61,140 nt of DNA from Bacteroidota bacterium (GCA_013297775.1 JAAFIL010000022.1:1-61140); one strand, 5' to 3'; counted from the stretch's first letter, positions 6,820 to 17,021 are shown. The notes: a model not told the origin generated them from the letters alone. Translations and numbers: made by a program.

Positions 6820-9800
6820 ATGCTAAAATATCTATACACCTCAGTTTTAATTACCTTCTTAGGTATTCTTTCAGTTAACGCGCAGAACGATAACGGTGCC
6901 ATTAAGGTAACATTAAAAGATAAACAGACCAATGAGACCATTCCATTTGCCAATGTGGTGGTTTATCAAAATGGTGTTCAAGTAGGTGTAGCTACCACCA
7001 ATATGGACGGCGAAGCAACTATTAAACCACTATCGCCAGGTAAGTACGATGTTAAAGGTGTTTATGTAGGTTATCAAGCCTCTGAAACAAAAGGGGTATT
7101 AGTGGGGGAGGGTAAAACTGTTCCTGTTACTATTTCTTTATCAAACGGAGAAGGTGTGCGCCTCGATGAAGTAGATGTAGTTACTTATGCAGTGCCTTTA
7201 ATTGACCCAGATACTAAAACGGGTCAAACGGTAACCCGCGAAGATTACCAAAACTTAGCCACTAAAGATATTAACTCGGTGGTTGCAACCACAGCGGGTG
7301 TTTACCAAGCCGACGAGGGCGGAGGATTAAACGTGCGTGGTGGTCGTGGACAAGCTACCACCTATTTTGTAGATGGTGTTAAAGTAATTGGTACGCCCAA
7401 TATTCCTCAACAAGGTATAGACCAAATCAACGTTATTTTAGGAGGATTACCAGCCAGTTATGGTGATGCCTCTTCGGGTGTTATTTCTATCTCTACGCGT
7501 GGTCCTCAATCTACTTATTTTGGTGGAGTAGAATTAATATCTTCACAATTAACCGATCCTTACGGTTATAACTCTTTAGGTTTCAGTTTAGGAGGGCCGC
7601 TTTACAATAAAAAAGATTCAACTGGTAACAAACGCACGGTACTTGGGTTCTTCTTATCGGGGCAAGGAACTTACCAAAAAGATCCAGATCCGTCGGCAGT
7701 GCCACTTTACAAAATAAAAGATTCGCGTTTAGATGAAATAAAGAAAACACCTTTACGCCCAACAGCCAACGGCTTAGGTTCTATTAACGAGTTAAATTAT
7801 GTTACAAAAGACGATTTAGAAGAGTTAAGAACTCGTCCGAACGCCTCTAGCCGCGGTATTACACTTAATGGTAAAATTGATTTTGCACCAACTTCTAAAA
7901 CAAATATCTCGTTAGGTGGTTTTTTAGAGTACGGAAACTCAAATCGTTTCGGAATGGGTAACATGCTATTTAACTCTAATAATAATGCGCAAGATTTAAG
8001 TACAACGTACCGGTTCAATATTGGCTTAACTCAAAAATTCGGAGACAATTCAGTTAGTAAAGATAAAAAACAAGCGTTGATTACTAGTCCGTTCTTCCGT
8101 TTTATTGCCAGCTTTGAACGCGAAAACTCAGTTTCGCAAAGTTCGGTTCACAAAACCAATTTTTTTAATTATGGATACATGGGTAAATTTGATCGTACTT
8201 TTTTAGAGCGTGATTTTTTATTCAATTACGAATTAAACAAGAAGTTTGCATTAGGAACCGACACCATTTGGGCTTATGAATATCAAAGTCGTTCCGAACT
8301 CATTCCTCGCTTTACGCCCTCTAGTTTAAATCCAGATGCAGCACGTTTAACTGATTTCTTATTGAACGATGTTGGTGCATTTGTTCCTTTCGATTTTATT
8401 TCGGCTGCTGGTGGCTTGCGTAACGGTGATCAACCTCAAGCTATTCACGGTTTGTATAACAGCTATGGTGCAACTTTTGGGGGGTATATTCGAACTTTGC
8501 GTACTTTAGCTCGTTTTGCTACTTCTTTTAATGCCGACATTAAAAATCATGCGCTGACTTTAGGGTTTGAATTTGACCAACGTACCTCTTCATTTTACCA
8601 AAATAATTCAGTAGGTTTATGGACTTTGATGCGTCAATTATCTGATAACCACTTACAAGGTTTAGATAAAGAAAACCCAATTTTAGTACCTGAGTTGTCG
8701 GGAAGCATTCCGTTTTATTTTTATGATAATAAATATTTAGAAGGAAATCAAAGCCGTTTTTCGGTTAAACTAAACGAAAAATTAGGTTTACCCAAAAACT
8801 CAACGCAACGTGTTAACATAGATGCTTTAGACCCAAGTACGTTTAGCATGGATATGTTTAGTGCTGTAGATTTGTTAGGAACAAACGATTTGAATAGAAG
8901 TGTAGAGTACCGTGGATTTACACATACAGGGAAACTCAATACCAAGAAAACAGACATCAATGATTTTTTAAATGCCAAAGATGATTTGGGTTATAGAACT
9001 CGTCCACAAGGAGCTTTTAATCCCATTTATATGGCTGGTTACATCATGGATAAGTTCGACTTCAAAGACATGAAGTTCAACGTTGGGGTGCGTGTGGATC
9101 GTTACGATGCCAATCAAAAAGTATTGAAAGATAAATTCATGTTGCACGAAGGGGCTAAGATTTCTGATTTAGCTTCGTTATATCCTAACCGAAAATTCGA
9201 ATTACCTGCCAACCTTTCTAAAGATGCACAAGTTTATATTGATGGAACTGACTTTAAGCAAATAGTTGGGTATCGCTTAGATGATCAATGGTACGATGCT
9301 AAAGGAACAGAAATATCGGATCCTAGTTTAATCAATTCATCAGAAGGTAAGCCTTTACCTTTATTCAAAGATAAAGAAAACTATACGCAGCCTATGTCGG
9401 CTGGAGGATTCACCAATTACAAAGCTGTAATAAACATTATGCCTCGGGTAGCATTCTCTTTCCCTATTTCGGATGTAGCTAACTTTTTTGCACACTACGA
9501 TGTGTTAACTGTTCGTCCAGAAGGAAATGCACTCAGTTTAATAGATTATTTCCAAGCTGCTAATTTAACAAGCGGGGTTATTGGTAATCCTAATTTACGT
9601 CCTCAACGTACGGTAGATTATGAATTAGGCTTTAGCCAAGTGTTAACTGAGCGTAAAAATGCAGCTTTAACTATCAATGCGTTTTACCGCGAGATGCGCG
9701 ATTTAGCTCAACAACGTGCTATTGTTGGGGCTTATCCTAAAACGTATATTACCTATGATAATTTCGATTTTGGAACAGTTAAAGGTTTAGCGTTTACGTT

Positions 9801-10509
9801 TGATTTACGCCGCTCGGGTGGGTCTCGAATTAACGCCAACTATACTTTACAGTTTGCCGAAGGGTCTGGTTCAAATGCTAATAGTGGTGCCAACTTAGCA
9901 AGTAGTGGTCAGCCTAATTTGCGTATTTTACAACCTTTAGATTATGACCAACGTCACACCATGACTCTCATCTACGATTACCGCTTTGGTTCAGGTAAAG
10001 ATTACAAAGGCCCTAAATACAAGCGTAAAAATGGAAACGACATGGAAATTTTAAAGAATGTAGGGTTTAACTTTAACTTACAATTAGGTTCAGGTACACC
10101 TTATACACGCCGTTCGTTCCCAGTAGCTTTTGGTAGCAATCAACGGGCTAACCTCGAAGGGCAAATCAATGGCAGCTACAAACCATGGAATATTCGTACC
10201 AGTTTACGTGTAGATAAAAACTTTGAATTAACTTGGGGTAAAAAAGATAGCGATAAGCGTAAATCAGCAAACTTAAATGTGTATTTGCAGGTGCTTAACC
10301 TTTTAAACCGTCGTAATGTATTAAATGTATATTCATTTACTGGAAATCCAGATGATGATGGGTATTTAGCTTCTGCCCAAGCGGCGCAAGCCATACAAAG
10401 TTTGCCTAGCCCTCGATCTTATCAAGATTTGTACGCTATTCGAATAAACTCTCCCGGTAATTACAGTAACCCCCGTGTAATAAGAATAGGTTTATTGTTT
10501 GACTTTTAA
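6820..10509 (+). CDS. TonB-dependent outer-membrane receptor with carboxypeptidase-like N-domain
   Basis: 1229 residues. Signal peptide 1-22 (ends SVNAQ). A carboxypeptidase-regulatory-like beta-sandwich follows at about 24-112 (TIPFANVVVYQNGVQVG, then the GYQ turn). The plug is at about 140-230 (GGGLNVRGGRGQATTYFVDG and YGDASSGVISI). A long beta-barrel runs to the C-terminal Phe (IGLLFDF). Such receptors use TonB/ExbBD energy at the outer membrane. No SusD partner follows. Instead, 2 bp downstream begins a 1483-residue secreted protein, then a PorV/PorQ-like protein. This receptor may therefore act in assembly or anchoring of the secreted partner rather than nutrient import. That role is inference; the domain call is firm. 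Confidence 0.88.
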   Translation: MLKYLYTSVLITFLGILSVNAQNDNGAIKVTLKDKQTNETIPFANVVVYQNGVQVGVATTNMDGEATIKPLSPGKYDVKGVYVGYQASETKGVLVGEGKTVPVTISLSNGEGVRLDEVDVVTYAVPLIDPDTKTGQTVTREDYQNLATKDINSVVATTAGVYQADEGGGLNVRGGRGQATTYFVDGVKVIGTPNIPQQGIDQINVILGGLPASYGDASSGVISISTRGPQSTYFGGVELISSQLTDPYGYNSLGFSLGGPLYNKKDSTGNKRTVLGFFLSGQGTYQKDPDPSAVPLYKIKDSRLDEIKKTPLRPTANGLGSINELNYVTKDDLEELRTRPNASSRGITLNGKIDFAPTSKTNISLGGFLEYGNSNRFGMGNMLFNSNNNAQDLSTTYRFNIGLTQKFGDNSVSKDKKQALITSPFFRFIASFERENSVSQSSVHKTNFFNYGYMGKFDRTFLERDFLFNYELNKKFALGTDTIWAYEYQSRSELIPRFTPSSLNPDAARLTDFLLNDVGAFVPFDFISAAGGLRNGDQPQAIHGLYNSYGATFGGYIRTLRTLARFATSFNADIKNHALTLGFEFDQRTSSFYQNNSVGLWTLMRQLSDNHLQGLDKENPILVPELSGSIPFYFYDNKYLEGNQSRFSVKLNEKLGLPKNSTQRVNIDALDPSTFSMDMFSAVDLLGTNDLNRSVEYRGFTHTGKLNTKKTDINDFLNAKDDLGYRTRPQGAFNPIYMAGYIMDKFDFKDMKFNVGVRVDRYDANQKVLKDKFMLHEGAKISDLASLYPNRKFELPANLSKDAQVYIDGTDFKQIVGYRLDDQWYDAKGTEISDPSLINSSEGKPLPLFKDKENYTQPMSAGGFTNYKAVINIMPRVAFSFPISDVANFFAHYDVLTVRPEGNALSLIDYFQAANLTSGVIGNPNLRPQRTVDYELGFSQVLTERKNAALTINAFYREMRDLAQQRAIVGAYPKTYITYDNFDFGTVKGLAFTFDLRRSGGSRINANYTLQFAEGSGSNANSGANLASSGQPNLRILQPLDYDQRHTMTLIYDYRFGSGKDYKGPKYKRKNGNDMEILKNVGFNFNLQLGSGTPYTRRSFPVAFGSNQRANLEGQINGSYKPWNIRTSLRVDKNFELTWGKKDSDKRKSANLNVYLQVLNLLNRRNVLNVYSFTGNPDDDGYLASAQAAQAIQSLPSPRSYQDLYAIRINSPGNYSNPRVIRIGLLFDF

Positions 10510-10511
10510 AA

Positions 10512-13500
10512 ATGAAGATTATGAAAATTAAAGTTGCACTACTATTTCTTTTAGCATTCAACATGTTGAATGCTAAAGAAAACTTTGGAAAAGAAAGAGG
10601 AGCTACCAGTGGTGGGTCTTCGAGCTCAAGTCCCGAAAAGCTTATGAACGATATTTGTGCCGATCCAATCAAAAGCCGTGAGTTTTGGATAAACAACGTG
10701 CGTATGATTGTATTTACAGGTGGCGATATGTGGTGGGATAGAGATGGAGGCGGAAACCCGTATTACATCATACCAGCAACTGCTAACAAAGCAGATGGAG
10801 CCTCATCTTTATTTGCAGGTGCCATTTGGTTAGCTGGTTTAGATGGAGGTGGACAGCTTAAAGTAGCCGCTATGACTTATCGTCAAAATGGAATTGATTT
10901 TTGGACTGGTCCTCTAAATAAAAATGATGCCAGTGTAACAGCTGAGGTTTGTCAACAGTGGGATCGTTTTTTCTACATTACCCGTAGAGAAGTAGATGAG
11001 TTTGTGGCAAGTGGCGGTACAAAAACAACAGCCAATATTTTAGATTGGCCAGGCAATGCCGATCCAACTAAAGGACAAGACCTTAAATTAGCACCTTTTG
11101 AAGATCTAAACGGAAACTCTACTTATGAACCAGAATCGGGAGAATACCCTGCTTACGATGTAAAAAACTTAGCTTTAAAAGACAACAATGGTTTTTGTAG
11201 TGCTAAACTTTACGGCGATGAAACCTTATTTTGGGTATTTAACGATAAGGGTGGTATTCACCGCGAATCGCAAGGTATTCCCATTGGTATCGAAGTGCGT
11301 GCACAAGCCTTTGGTTTTAGAACAAATGATGAAATCAATAACATGACCTTTTATAGTTACGAGATTTTCAACCGCTCTTCATTTTTAGTAAATCAAACCT
11401 ATTTTGCAGTTTGGAATGATGCAGATTTGGGAGGTTATACGGATGATTATGTAGGATGTGATGTTCAACGCGGCTTAGGCTTCATGTACAACGCAAATTC
11501 GACCGACCCAAGTGTTGGTGGTTCTCGTGGATACGGTGATTTTCCACCAGCAGTTGGTTGCGACTTTTTCCGTGGACCTTTAGCTGACGCATTCGACGGT
11601 ATTGACAATGATCAAGATGGGTTCGATGAAGCCATTGAAGCCATTGGTATGGCTAAGTTTTTGTATTACAATAATAATATTGGTAACTTTAATGTTAACA
11701 CGACTAACCCAAATATTGCTTCGCATTATTATGGTTACATGACTGGTTTTTGGAAAGATGGCAATCCATTTACACAAGGTGGTAACGCTTACGGTGGTTC
11801 TATACCTGTTAACTTTGTTTACGATGGAGATCCTGTTGCGGGTACAGGTTGGACAGAGCGTACCTCTGGTAACCTTCCAGGCGATCGTCGTTTCATTCAA
11901 TCGGCTGGTCCTTTCTCACTTAAACCAGGTGCTGTTAATTACATTACATTTGGTATGCCTTGGGCACAATCCTCTATTCGTTTTGGTAACTTAGCTTCTA
12001 TAACTTTATTAAGAATTGCCGATGATAAAGCGCAAGCCTTATTCAATAACTGTTTCAAAATATTAGATGGTCCAGAAGCACCAGATATGACTGTTCAAGA
12101 AATGGACAAAGAAGTTATTCTTTATTTAACCAACTCAGGAGCTTCGAATAACTTCAACAATAGCTTTGCAGATATTGATCCTACCATTTCATCTAACCCA
12201 ACTTATACCAACACAAGTTGCGGTACGTCAACTTCAACACTTAATAACCCAGATAGATTTTACCGTTTTGAAGGGTATAAAATTTACCAATTACGTGATG
12301 ATCGTGTGAACTCTGAAGATTTGTTCAACGAAACAAAAGCAAAATTAGTGATGCAGTGCGACATTAAGAACGATGTAGTACGTGTTGTTAATTATACATT
12401 TGATGGGCAAGTAAACGCTATTGTTCCAAAAGTAATGGTTGATGGTGAGAACAAAGGTTTACGTTCTACTGTTCGCTTAACTGATGATGCATTTGCTTCG
12501 GGAGACAACAAACGTTTAGTAAATAGTAAAACCTATTACTACATGTCTGTAGCTTATGCTTACAACAATTACATAACCTACAAACAAGATCAATCGCCAG
12601 AGTCTAATCCATGCGAAAACTATTTGGGTCAGAAAAAATTGTACTTAGAAGGTCGTAAAGTAAAACGTATTGCTGCTATTCCGCACATTACTGATATTGA
12701 AAAAGATGGAACAACTCCAGTAGCAACCTATGGGTATGGTCCTAAAGTTACACGTATCGAAGGGCAAGGAAATGGTGGAAATTTCTTAGACCTTACACCA
12801 GCTTCTGAAGCGGCTATCGTAGCCAATGGGTTTTTATCTAACGTAGAATATCAAAATAACGCTTCTCCTTTAGCTGTTAAAGTGGTTGATCCTTTACGCA
12901 TAACAGGTGCTGAATTTACATTCCGTTTCGTTGACCCTAAAACCAAACAAACTCCTGATAAAAAAGCGGCTTTACGTGGAATAATTGGGACAATAAGCCC
13001 TGACTCTGTATCATGGGAATTAAAGAACGTAACCACTGGTGATATTTACTACCCTAACATATCTTCTAGAGAGGTGAAAACAAATACAAATATTCCAACT
13101 CCAGCCGTTGTTCTAAAAACCATTAAAGTGGCTGATGAGTATTATATTGATGAATTAGGTTTATCTATTTCATTAAAGCAAGTGGCCGATCCAGCTGAAG
13201 TTTTAGGACGTAATACAGTATTTACTAATACGGTTAATACTTATGTAGAAGAAGGTGTTTCGCAAGAAGCGTTTTTAGGAGCTAGCTTAACTTTCGATAA
13301 CCCACAACAAAACTGGTTAACAGGTTTACGTGATGCCGATGGGACATCGCCTACTAACTGGATTTTAAGTGGTGGTACGAGTACAGATTTAGACAATGAA
13401 TCGGATGCGTTCTACTACAAAAAATCAGACGGAAAGAAAGTATTCTACGATCCTAAGAAAGTATTTAGTAATATCCTAAACGGTACTTGGGCACCTTACT

Positions 13501-14963
13501 CACTTTGCAGTTATAGCTTAAATGCAGGTGGTCGTCCTTTCTACGGACCAGGTTACCATAACATTCAACGTTTGTTAATGAATTTACCAGGCGAAGATAA
13601 TAACACAAAAGTATCTGAAGATTTTACCGACCTCAGAAAACTATCTAGTGTTGACGTTGTATTCACAAGCGATAAGTCAAAATGGACGCGTTGTCCAGTT
13701 CTCGAAATGCAAGAGCGTCGTTCATTGTCTAAAGATAATACAGCGTTTTTCCAGCCACGCCAAACGCCTTCGGTAGATAAAGCAGGTATTCCGTTAGGAG
13801 ATCCAGGTTGTAATACCAGCGAGGCTTCGATTACTGCAACTGTTGGTATGGGTTGGTTTCCGGGTTATGCTATTAACTTAGAAACAGGCGAACGTTTGAA
13901 CATGGCTTTTGGCGAAGATTCGTACCAAAAAGAAAATAATGGTGACGATATGATGTGGAATCCTACTTCAACAACAAGTATCAATACGCCGTTTCAGTTT
14001 GCTTTTGGTGGCAAACACTTTATCTATATTTTCGGCAACTCAAGCTCAGAAAAATTTGATGTACCAGTATTAGGAAACTTAACAAGTTATTACCCATCTA
14101 GTGTGGTTAATGTTCCTTTAGGTGCAGGCCGCTACGATAATGGTGCTCGCCTAATGAACTTATTCAATTCATTCTTTGGGTTGTTACAAAACGGAGAACT
14201 TATCCAAGGTGCACCAGCTAATGGCATCATGTCTTCTTTAATCCGCGATGTAATGTGGGTAAATATTCCTTTAACTCGTCCTGGGTTTGCATTTAAAAAC
14301 CCTAAAGATATTCCTACCACAGCTAAAGTGAAGATACGTGTTCAAAAGCCGTATCGTTATGGATACTCAACTTATTTCCGTGCGCCTTACAGCTACTCAG
14401 TTTCTACAAATGCGCAACCACAATACGCTAACGTAGGTAAACTTCCTTTATCAACGTTTTCTACCACAGCTTGGTTACCCGTAGATACTTCAACAACAGC
14501 GAGAAATAACAATTTCCCAATGTATAGTTTCAATACCAACGAAGTAGCGGCTCTCATTAAGCAAACTTCGGTTGCCAAAAATGCTTTAGATTTAATACGT
14601 GTAGTTCCAAATCCATATTACGGGGCTTCTAGCTACGAATCTAGTCGTATTGATAACCGCGTTAGAATTACGAACTTACCTAATAAGTGTAAAATCAAAA
14701 TCTTCACCATTAATGGAACACTAGTTAGAACCTTCAATCGCGATGTTACAGATACCGAAGATTTGTATCAAGCATCAACAAGTTCAAGTTCTGATATCAA
14801 AAAGGCACGCCGCATACCTTATGAAGATTGGGATTTGAAAAACCAGTCGGGTATTTCGGTAGCAAGTGGCTTATACATCATTCATATTGACGCCCCAGGA
14901 TTAGGTGAAAAAATAGTGAAATGGTTTGGTGTAATGCGTCCTTTAGATTTACAAGATTATTAA
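10512..14963 (+). CDS. Large secreted protein with T9SS-type C-terminal domain
   Basis: 1483 residues. The start is MKIMKIKVALLFLLAF with the signal peptide ending LNAKE; an in-frame ATG lies three codons in. The body is rich in Gly, Asn, Asp and aromatics, with Asp/Asn-rich loops that look calcium-binding (FEDLNGNSTYEPESGEY, FDGIDNDQDGFDEAIE). The last 110 or so residues match the type A sorting-domain pattern: VVPNPYYG, RVRITNLPNKCKIKIFTING, then WDLKNQSGISVASGLYIIHI and GEKIVKWFGV. It should be exported by Sec, crossed through the T9SS translocon and held at the surface. Function of the body is unknown. It lies between the receptor and PorV/PorQ genes in one operon. A perfect 28-bp palindrome lies in the signal-peptide codons. 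Confidence 0.78.
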   Translation: MKIMKIKVALLFLLAFNMLNAKENFGKERGATSGGSSSSSPEKLMNDICADPIKSREFWINNVRMIVFTGGDMWWDRDGGGNPYYIIPATANKADGASSLFAGAIWLAGLDGGGQLKVAAMTYRQNGIDFWTGPLNKNDASVTAEVCQQWDRFFYITRREVDEFVASGGTKTTANILDWPGNADPTKGQDLKLAPFEDLNGNSTYEPESGEYPAYDVKNLALKDNNGFCSAKLYGDETLFWVFNDKGGIHRESQGIPIGIEVRAQAFGFRTNDEINNMTFYSYEIFNRSSFLVNQTYFAVWNDADLGGYTDDYVGCDVQRGLGFMYNANSTDPSVGGSRGYGDFPPAVGCDFFRGPLADAFDGIDNDQDGFDEAIEAIGMAKFLYYNNNIGNFNVNTTNPNIASHYYGYMTGFWKDGNPFTQGGNAYGGSIPVNFVYDGDPVAGTGWTERTSGNLPGDRRFIQSAGPFSLKPGAVNYITFGMPWAQSSIRFGNLASITLLRIADDKAQALFNNCFKILDGPEAPDMTVQEMDKEVILYLTNSGASNNFNNSFADIDPTISSNPTYTNTSCGTSTSTLNNPDRFYRFEGYKIYQLRDDRVNSEDLFNETKAKLVMQCDIKNDVVRVVNYTFDGQVNAIVPKVMVDGENKGLRSTVRLTDDAFASGDNKRLVNSKTYYYMSVAYAYNNYITYKQDQSPESNPCENYLGQKKLYLEGRKVKRIAAIPHITDIEKDGTTPVATYGYGPKVTRIEGQGNGGNFLDLTPASEAAIVANGFLSNVEYQNNASPLAVKVVDPLRITGAEFTFRFVDPKTKQTPDKKAALRGIIGTISPDSVSWELKNVTTGDIYYPNISSREVKTNTNIPTPAVVLKTIKVADEYYIDELGLSISLKQVADPAEVLGRNTVFTNTVNTYVEEGVSQEAFLGASLTFDNPQQNWLTGLRDADGTSPTNWILSGGTSTDLDNESDAFYYKKSDGKKVFYDPKKVFSNILNGTWAPYSLCSYSLNAGGRPFYGPGYHNIQRLLMNLPGEDNNTKVSEDFTDLRKLSSVDVVFTSDKSKWTRCPVLEMQERRSLSKDNTAFFQPRQTPSVDKAGIPLGDPGCNTSEASITATVGMGWFPGYAINLETGERLNMAFGEDSYQKENNGDDMMWNPTSTTSINTPFQFAFGGKHFIYIFGNSSSEKFDVPVLGNLTSYYPSSVVNVPLGAGRYDNGARLMNLFNSFFGLLQNGELIQGAPANGIMSSLIRDVMWVNIPLTRPGFAFKNPKDIPTTAKVKIRVQKPYRYGYSTYFRAPYSYSVSTNAQPQYANVGKLPLSTFSTTAWLPVDTSTTARNNNFPMYSFNTNEVAALIKQTSVAKNALDLIRVVPNPYYGASSYESSRIDNRVRITNLPNKCKIKIFTINGTLVRTFNRDVTDTEDLYQASTSSSSDIKKARRIPYEDWDLKNQSGISVASGLYIIHIDAPGLGEKIVKWFGVMRPLDLQDY
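10550..10577. repeat. Perfect 28-bp palindrome inside the signal-peptide codons
   Basis: The sequence is fully self-complementary about its centre between 10563 and 10564; the middle reads CATTCAACATGTTGAATG. Past a one-base bulge the pairing goes on for about four more bases. It begins 38 nt after the ATG at 10512. In mRNA it would form a long stem early in the second gene of the operon; in DNA it could be a dimer-binding site. Confidence 0.75.
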
Positions 14964-14985
14964 TGCTTAAGTTCAGTTAGAAATC

Positions 14986-16053
14986 ATGAAAAAACATATA
15001 ATTTTATCATCCATTTTAGTATCGGGACTGTTACTTCCTGATGTAGCAAACGCTGGTAACCCAGAACGTGCAGGTCAGGCTGGTGCGGGTGTTCTATTAA
15101 TTAATCCGTATGCTCGTAACAGTGGCTGGGCAGGGTCTAACTCAGCAAAGGTAAGAGGGCTCGAAGCACAGTTCTTAAATATTGCAGGAACCGCATTTAC
15201 TCGGAAAACCGAAGTTCTATTTAACCGTACGGTTTGGTTACAGGGTACTCAAATTTATTTGAACACCATTGGTATTACCCAAGGTATTGGCGAAACTGGA
15301 ACGCTCGGCGTGGGTTTGGTGGCTCTTAATGCAGGAAGAATTGATATCACAACCGAAGACCAACCAGAAGGTGGATTAGGTACATTTAATCCTACATTTT
15401 ATAATTTGAGTTTTTCTTATGCTAAAATGTTCTCTGATAATATTTTTGGCGGTATTAACGTGAAACTCATTTCTGAACAAATTGCGAACGTTTCGGCTCG
15501 TGGTGTAGCTTTTGATGCGGGTATCCAATACCATACTGGAAAGTACGATCAAATTCACATTGGTATTGCGCTTAAAAATTGGGGACCTAAAATGCGTTAC
15601 CAAGGCGATGGTTTAGCTAAACAAGCAGCGGTGCGTTACCAAAGCGGTTACGATTTAACGGTATTGAGCCGTAGTAATGCTTTTGAATTACCAGCTTTAG
15701 TAAACATTGGTACAGCTTATGATTTTTATTTAACCAGAGATAGCACAGGTTTGAAAAAAACACACCGTGTTACCTTAGCGGCCAACTACACTTCTAATTC
15801 CTTTACCTACGATAACTATTTAGTAGGCTTAGAGTACGGGTGGAAAGAAATTTTGATGGTACGTGGTGGTTTGCAAATGGAGAAAAATATATTTACAGTA
15901 GATCGCGCTACAGTTTATACAGGTCCTACCTTAGGTGCAACCGTTGAATTGCCATTTAGCGAAAGTAAATCAACCGTAGGGTTTGATTATTCGTATCGCT
16001 TTACCAATCCATTTGGCGGCACCCACACCTTTGGTTTAAGGCTAAATTTATAG
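14986..16053 (+). CDS. PorV/PorQ-family outer-membrane protein
   Basis: 355 residues with a signal peptide ending VANAG near 24. The mature start AGQAGAGVLLINPYARNSGW, then QFLNIAGTAFTRKTEVLFN, follows the PorV/PorQ (UPF0164) pattern in which an N-terminal Gly/Ala-rich loop and a (W/L)NPA-like segment precede a 14-strand barrel. The chain is barrel-like throughout and ends FGLRLNL. PorV is the T9SS shuttle that takes cargo from the translocon to the attachment complex; PorQ-like paralogues are less understood. Encoded 22 bp after a T9SS cargo gene, this one is plausibly a dedicated partner of that cargo. It is unlikely to be the housekeeping PorV, because porU is not next to it. Confidence 0.75.
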   Translation: MKKHIILSSILVSGLLLPDVANAGNPERAGQAGAGVLLINPYARNSGWAGSNSAKVRGLEAQFLNIAGTAFTRKTEVLFNRTVWLQGTQIYLNTIGITQGIGETGTLGVGLVALNAGRIDITTEDQPEGGLGTFNPTFYNLSFSYAKMFSDNIFGGINVKLISEQIANVSARGVAFDAGIQYHTGKYDQIHIGIALKNWGPKMRYQGDGLAKQAAVRYQSGYDLTVLSRSNAFELPALVNIGTAYDFYLTRDSTGLKKTHRVTLAANYTSNSFTYDNYLVGLEYGWKEILMVRGGLQMEKNIFTVDRATVYTGPTLGATVELPFSESKSTVGFDYSYRFTNPFGGTHTFGLRLNL

Positions 16054-16093
16054 GAATTTAAGAATACAATTATTATTTTTACACTAATTTATT

Positions 16094-16126
16094 AGAATCC
16101 CGACTTGTCGGGATTCTTTGATTTTT
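16094..16126 (+). terminator. Rho-independent terminator
   Basis: AGAATCCCGAC at 16094-16104 pairs perfectly with GTCGGGATTCT at 16107-16117 (11 bp stem, TT between). T-rich TTGATTTTTAT follows. It closes the receptor-secreted protein-PorV/PorQ operon just before greA. Confidence 0.85.
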
Positions 16127-16140
16127 ATAGAACTTAAAAA

Positions 16141-16614
16141 ATGGCACAAGTTGGATATTACACCGAAGACGGTTTACAAAAGATGCGCGTTGAACTGAAT
16201 CAATTAGAAACCATTGAGCGCAAAAAATGCACGCAAGCAGTAGCAGAAGCCAGAGATAAAGGTGATTTAAGCGAAAATGCTGAGTACGATGCTGCGCGCG
16301 AAGCACAAGGATTGTTAGAAGTTAAAATTGCAAAGCTAAAAGAAGTGTTGGCCAATGCCCGCTTAGTTGACGAAACCCAACTAGACCTCAGTAAAGTGAG
16401 CATTTTGACTACTGTAAAAATTAAGAATACAAAAAATAATGCCACCATGCAATACACCTTAGTTGCCGAAAACGAAGCCGACCTAAAATCGGGTAAAATT
16501 TCGGTGGACTCGCCCATTGGAAAAGGACTCTTAGGAAAGCGAGTAGGCGATAAGGCAGATGTAACGGTTCCAGCGGGCGTGATAACATTTGAGGTAATGG
16601 AAATTAGCCTTTAG
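16141..16614 (+). CDS. greA: Transcription elongation factor GreA
   Basis: 157 residues, standard length. The N-terminal coiled coil carries the tip sequence ARDKGDLSENAEYDAAREAQ at 37-56. Its acidic residues (Asp42, Glu45) correspond to those that hold magnesium in the RNA polymerase active site. The C-terminal FKBP-like domain (about 82-157) ends with SPIGKGLLGKRVGDKADVTV. GreA enters the secondary channel of RNA polymerase and stimulates cleavage of backtracked RNA. The ATG at 16141 follows a strong terminator, so greA starts its own unit and is joined by the HIT gene 11 bp downstream, an order common in Bacteroidota. Confidence 0.96.
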   Translation: MAQVGYYTEDGLQKMRVELNQLETIERKKCTQAVAEARDKGDLSENAEYDAAREAQGLLEVKIAKLKEVLANARLVDETQLDLSKVSILTTVKIKNTKNNATMQYTLVAENEADLKSGKISVDSPIGKGLLGKRVGDKADVTVPAGVITFEVMEISL

Positions 16615-16625
16615 TTAAATAAAAA

Positions 16626-17018
16626 ATGGCTAGTATCTTTTCTAAAATCATTGCTGGAGAAATTCCTTCCTATAAAATTGCTGAAAACGAACACGCATTG
16701 GCTTTTTTAGATATTAACCCTTTAAAACATGGGCACACCTTAGTTGTACCAAAAGTAGAAACCGATCAATTTTTTGATGTGGAAGATAAAGGGCTTACGG
16801 AACTTATTTTATTCTCGAAAAAAATAGCCGTGGCCATAAAGAAGGCGTACCCTTGCAACCGTGTTAGTATGCAAGTTATAGGTCTCGAAGTGCCACACGC
16901 CCATGTTCACCTTATACCTATTAATACACTCGATGATTGTAATTTTTTCCGTCCTAAATTAAATTTGGATAAAGAAGCGTTTCTAAATATTGCCGAGAAA
17001 ATCAAACGTCATTTATAA
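16626..17018 (+). CDS. HIT-family (HINT-type) nucleotide hydrolase
   Basis: 130 residues. The histidine triad is HAHVHLIP at 91-98 (His91, His93, His95). The N-terminal segment FSKIIAGEIPSYKIAENE is the normal start of HINT branch proteins, and HGHTLVVPK at 35-43 is also conserved. The family cleaves phosphoramidate or related bonds on nucleotides such as AMP-lysine; the natural substrate is unclear. It lies 11 bp after greA in the same direction and converges on dusB with only 3 bp between stops. Confidence 0.92.
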   Translation: MASIFSKIIAGEIPSYKIAENEHALAFLDINPLKHGHTLVVPKVETDQFFDVEDKGLTELILFSKKIAVAIKKAYPCNRVSMQVIGLEVPHAHVHLIPINTLDDCNFFRPKLNLDKEAFLNIAEKIKRHL

Positions 17019-17021
17019 TTG

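Noticed and set aside
11580-11994. ORFs on both strands within the 1483-residue secreted protein gene
   Set aside because: Overlap a convincing long gene in other frames with no supporting feature.
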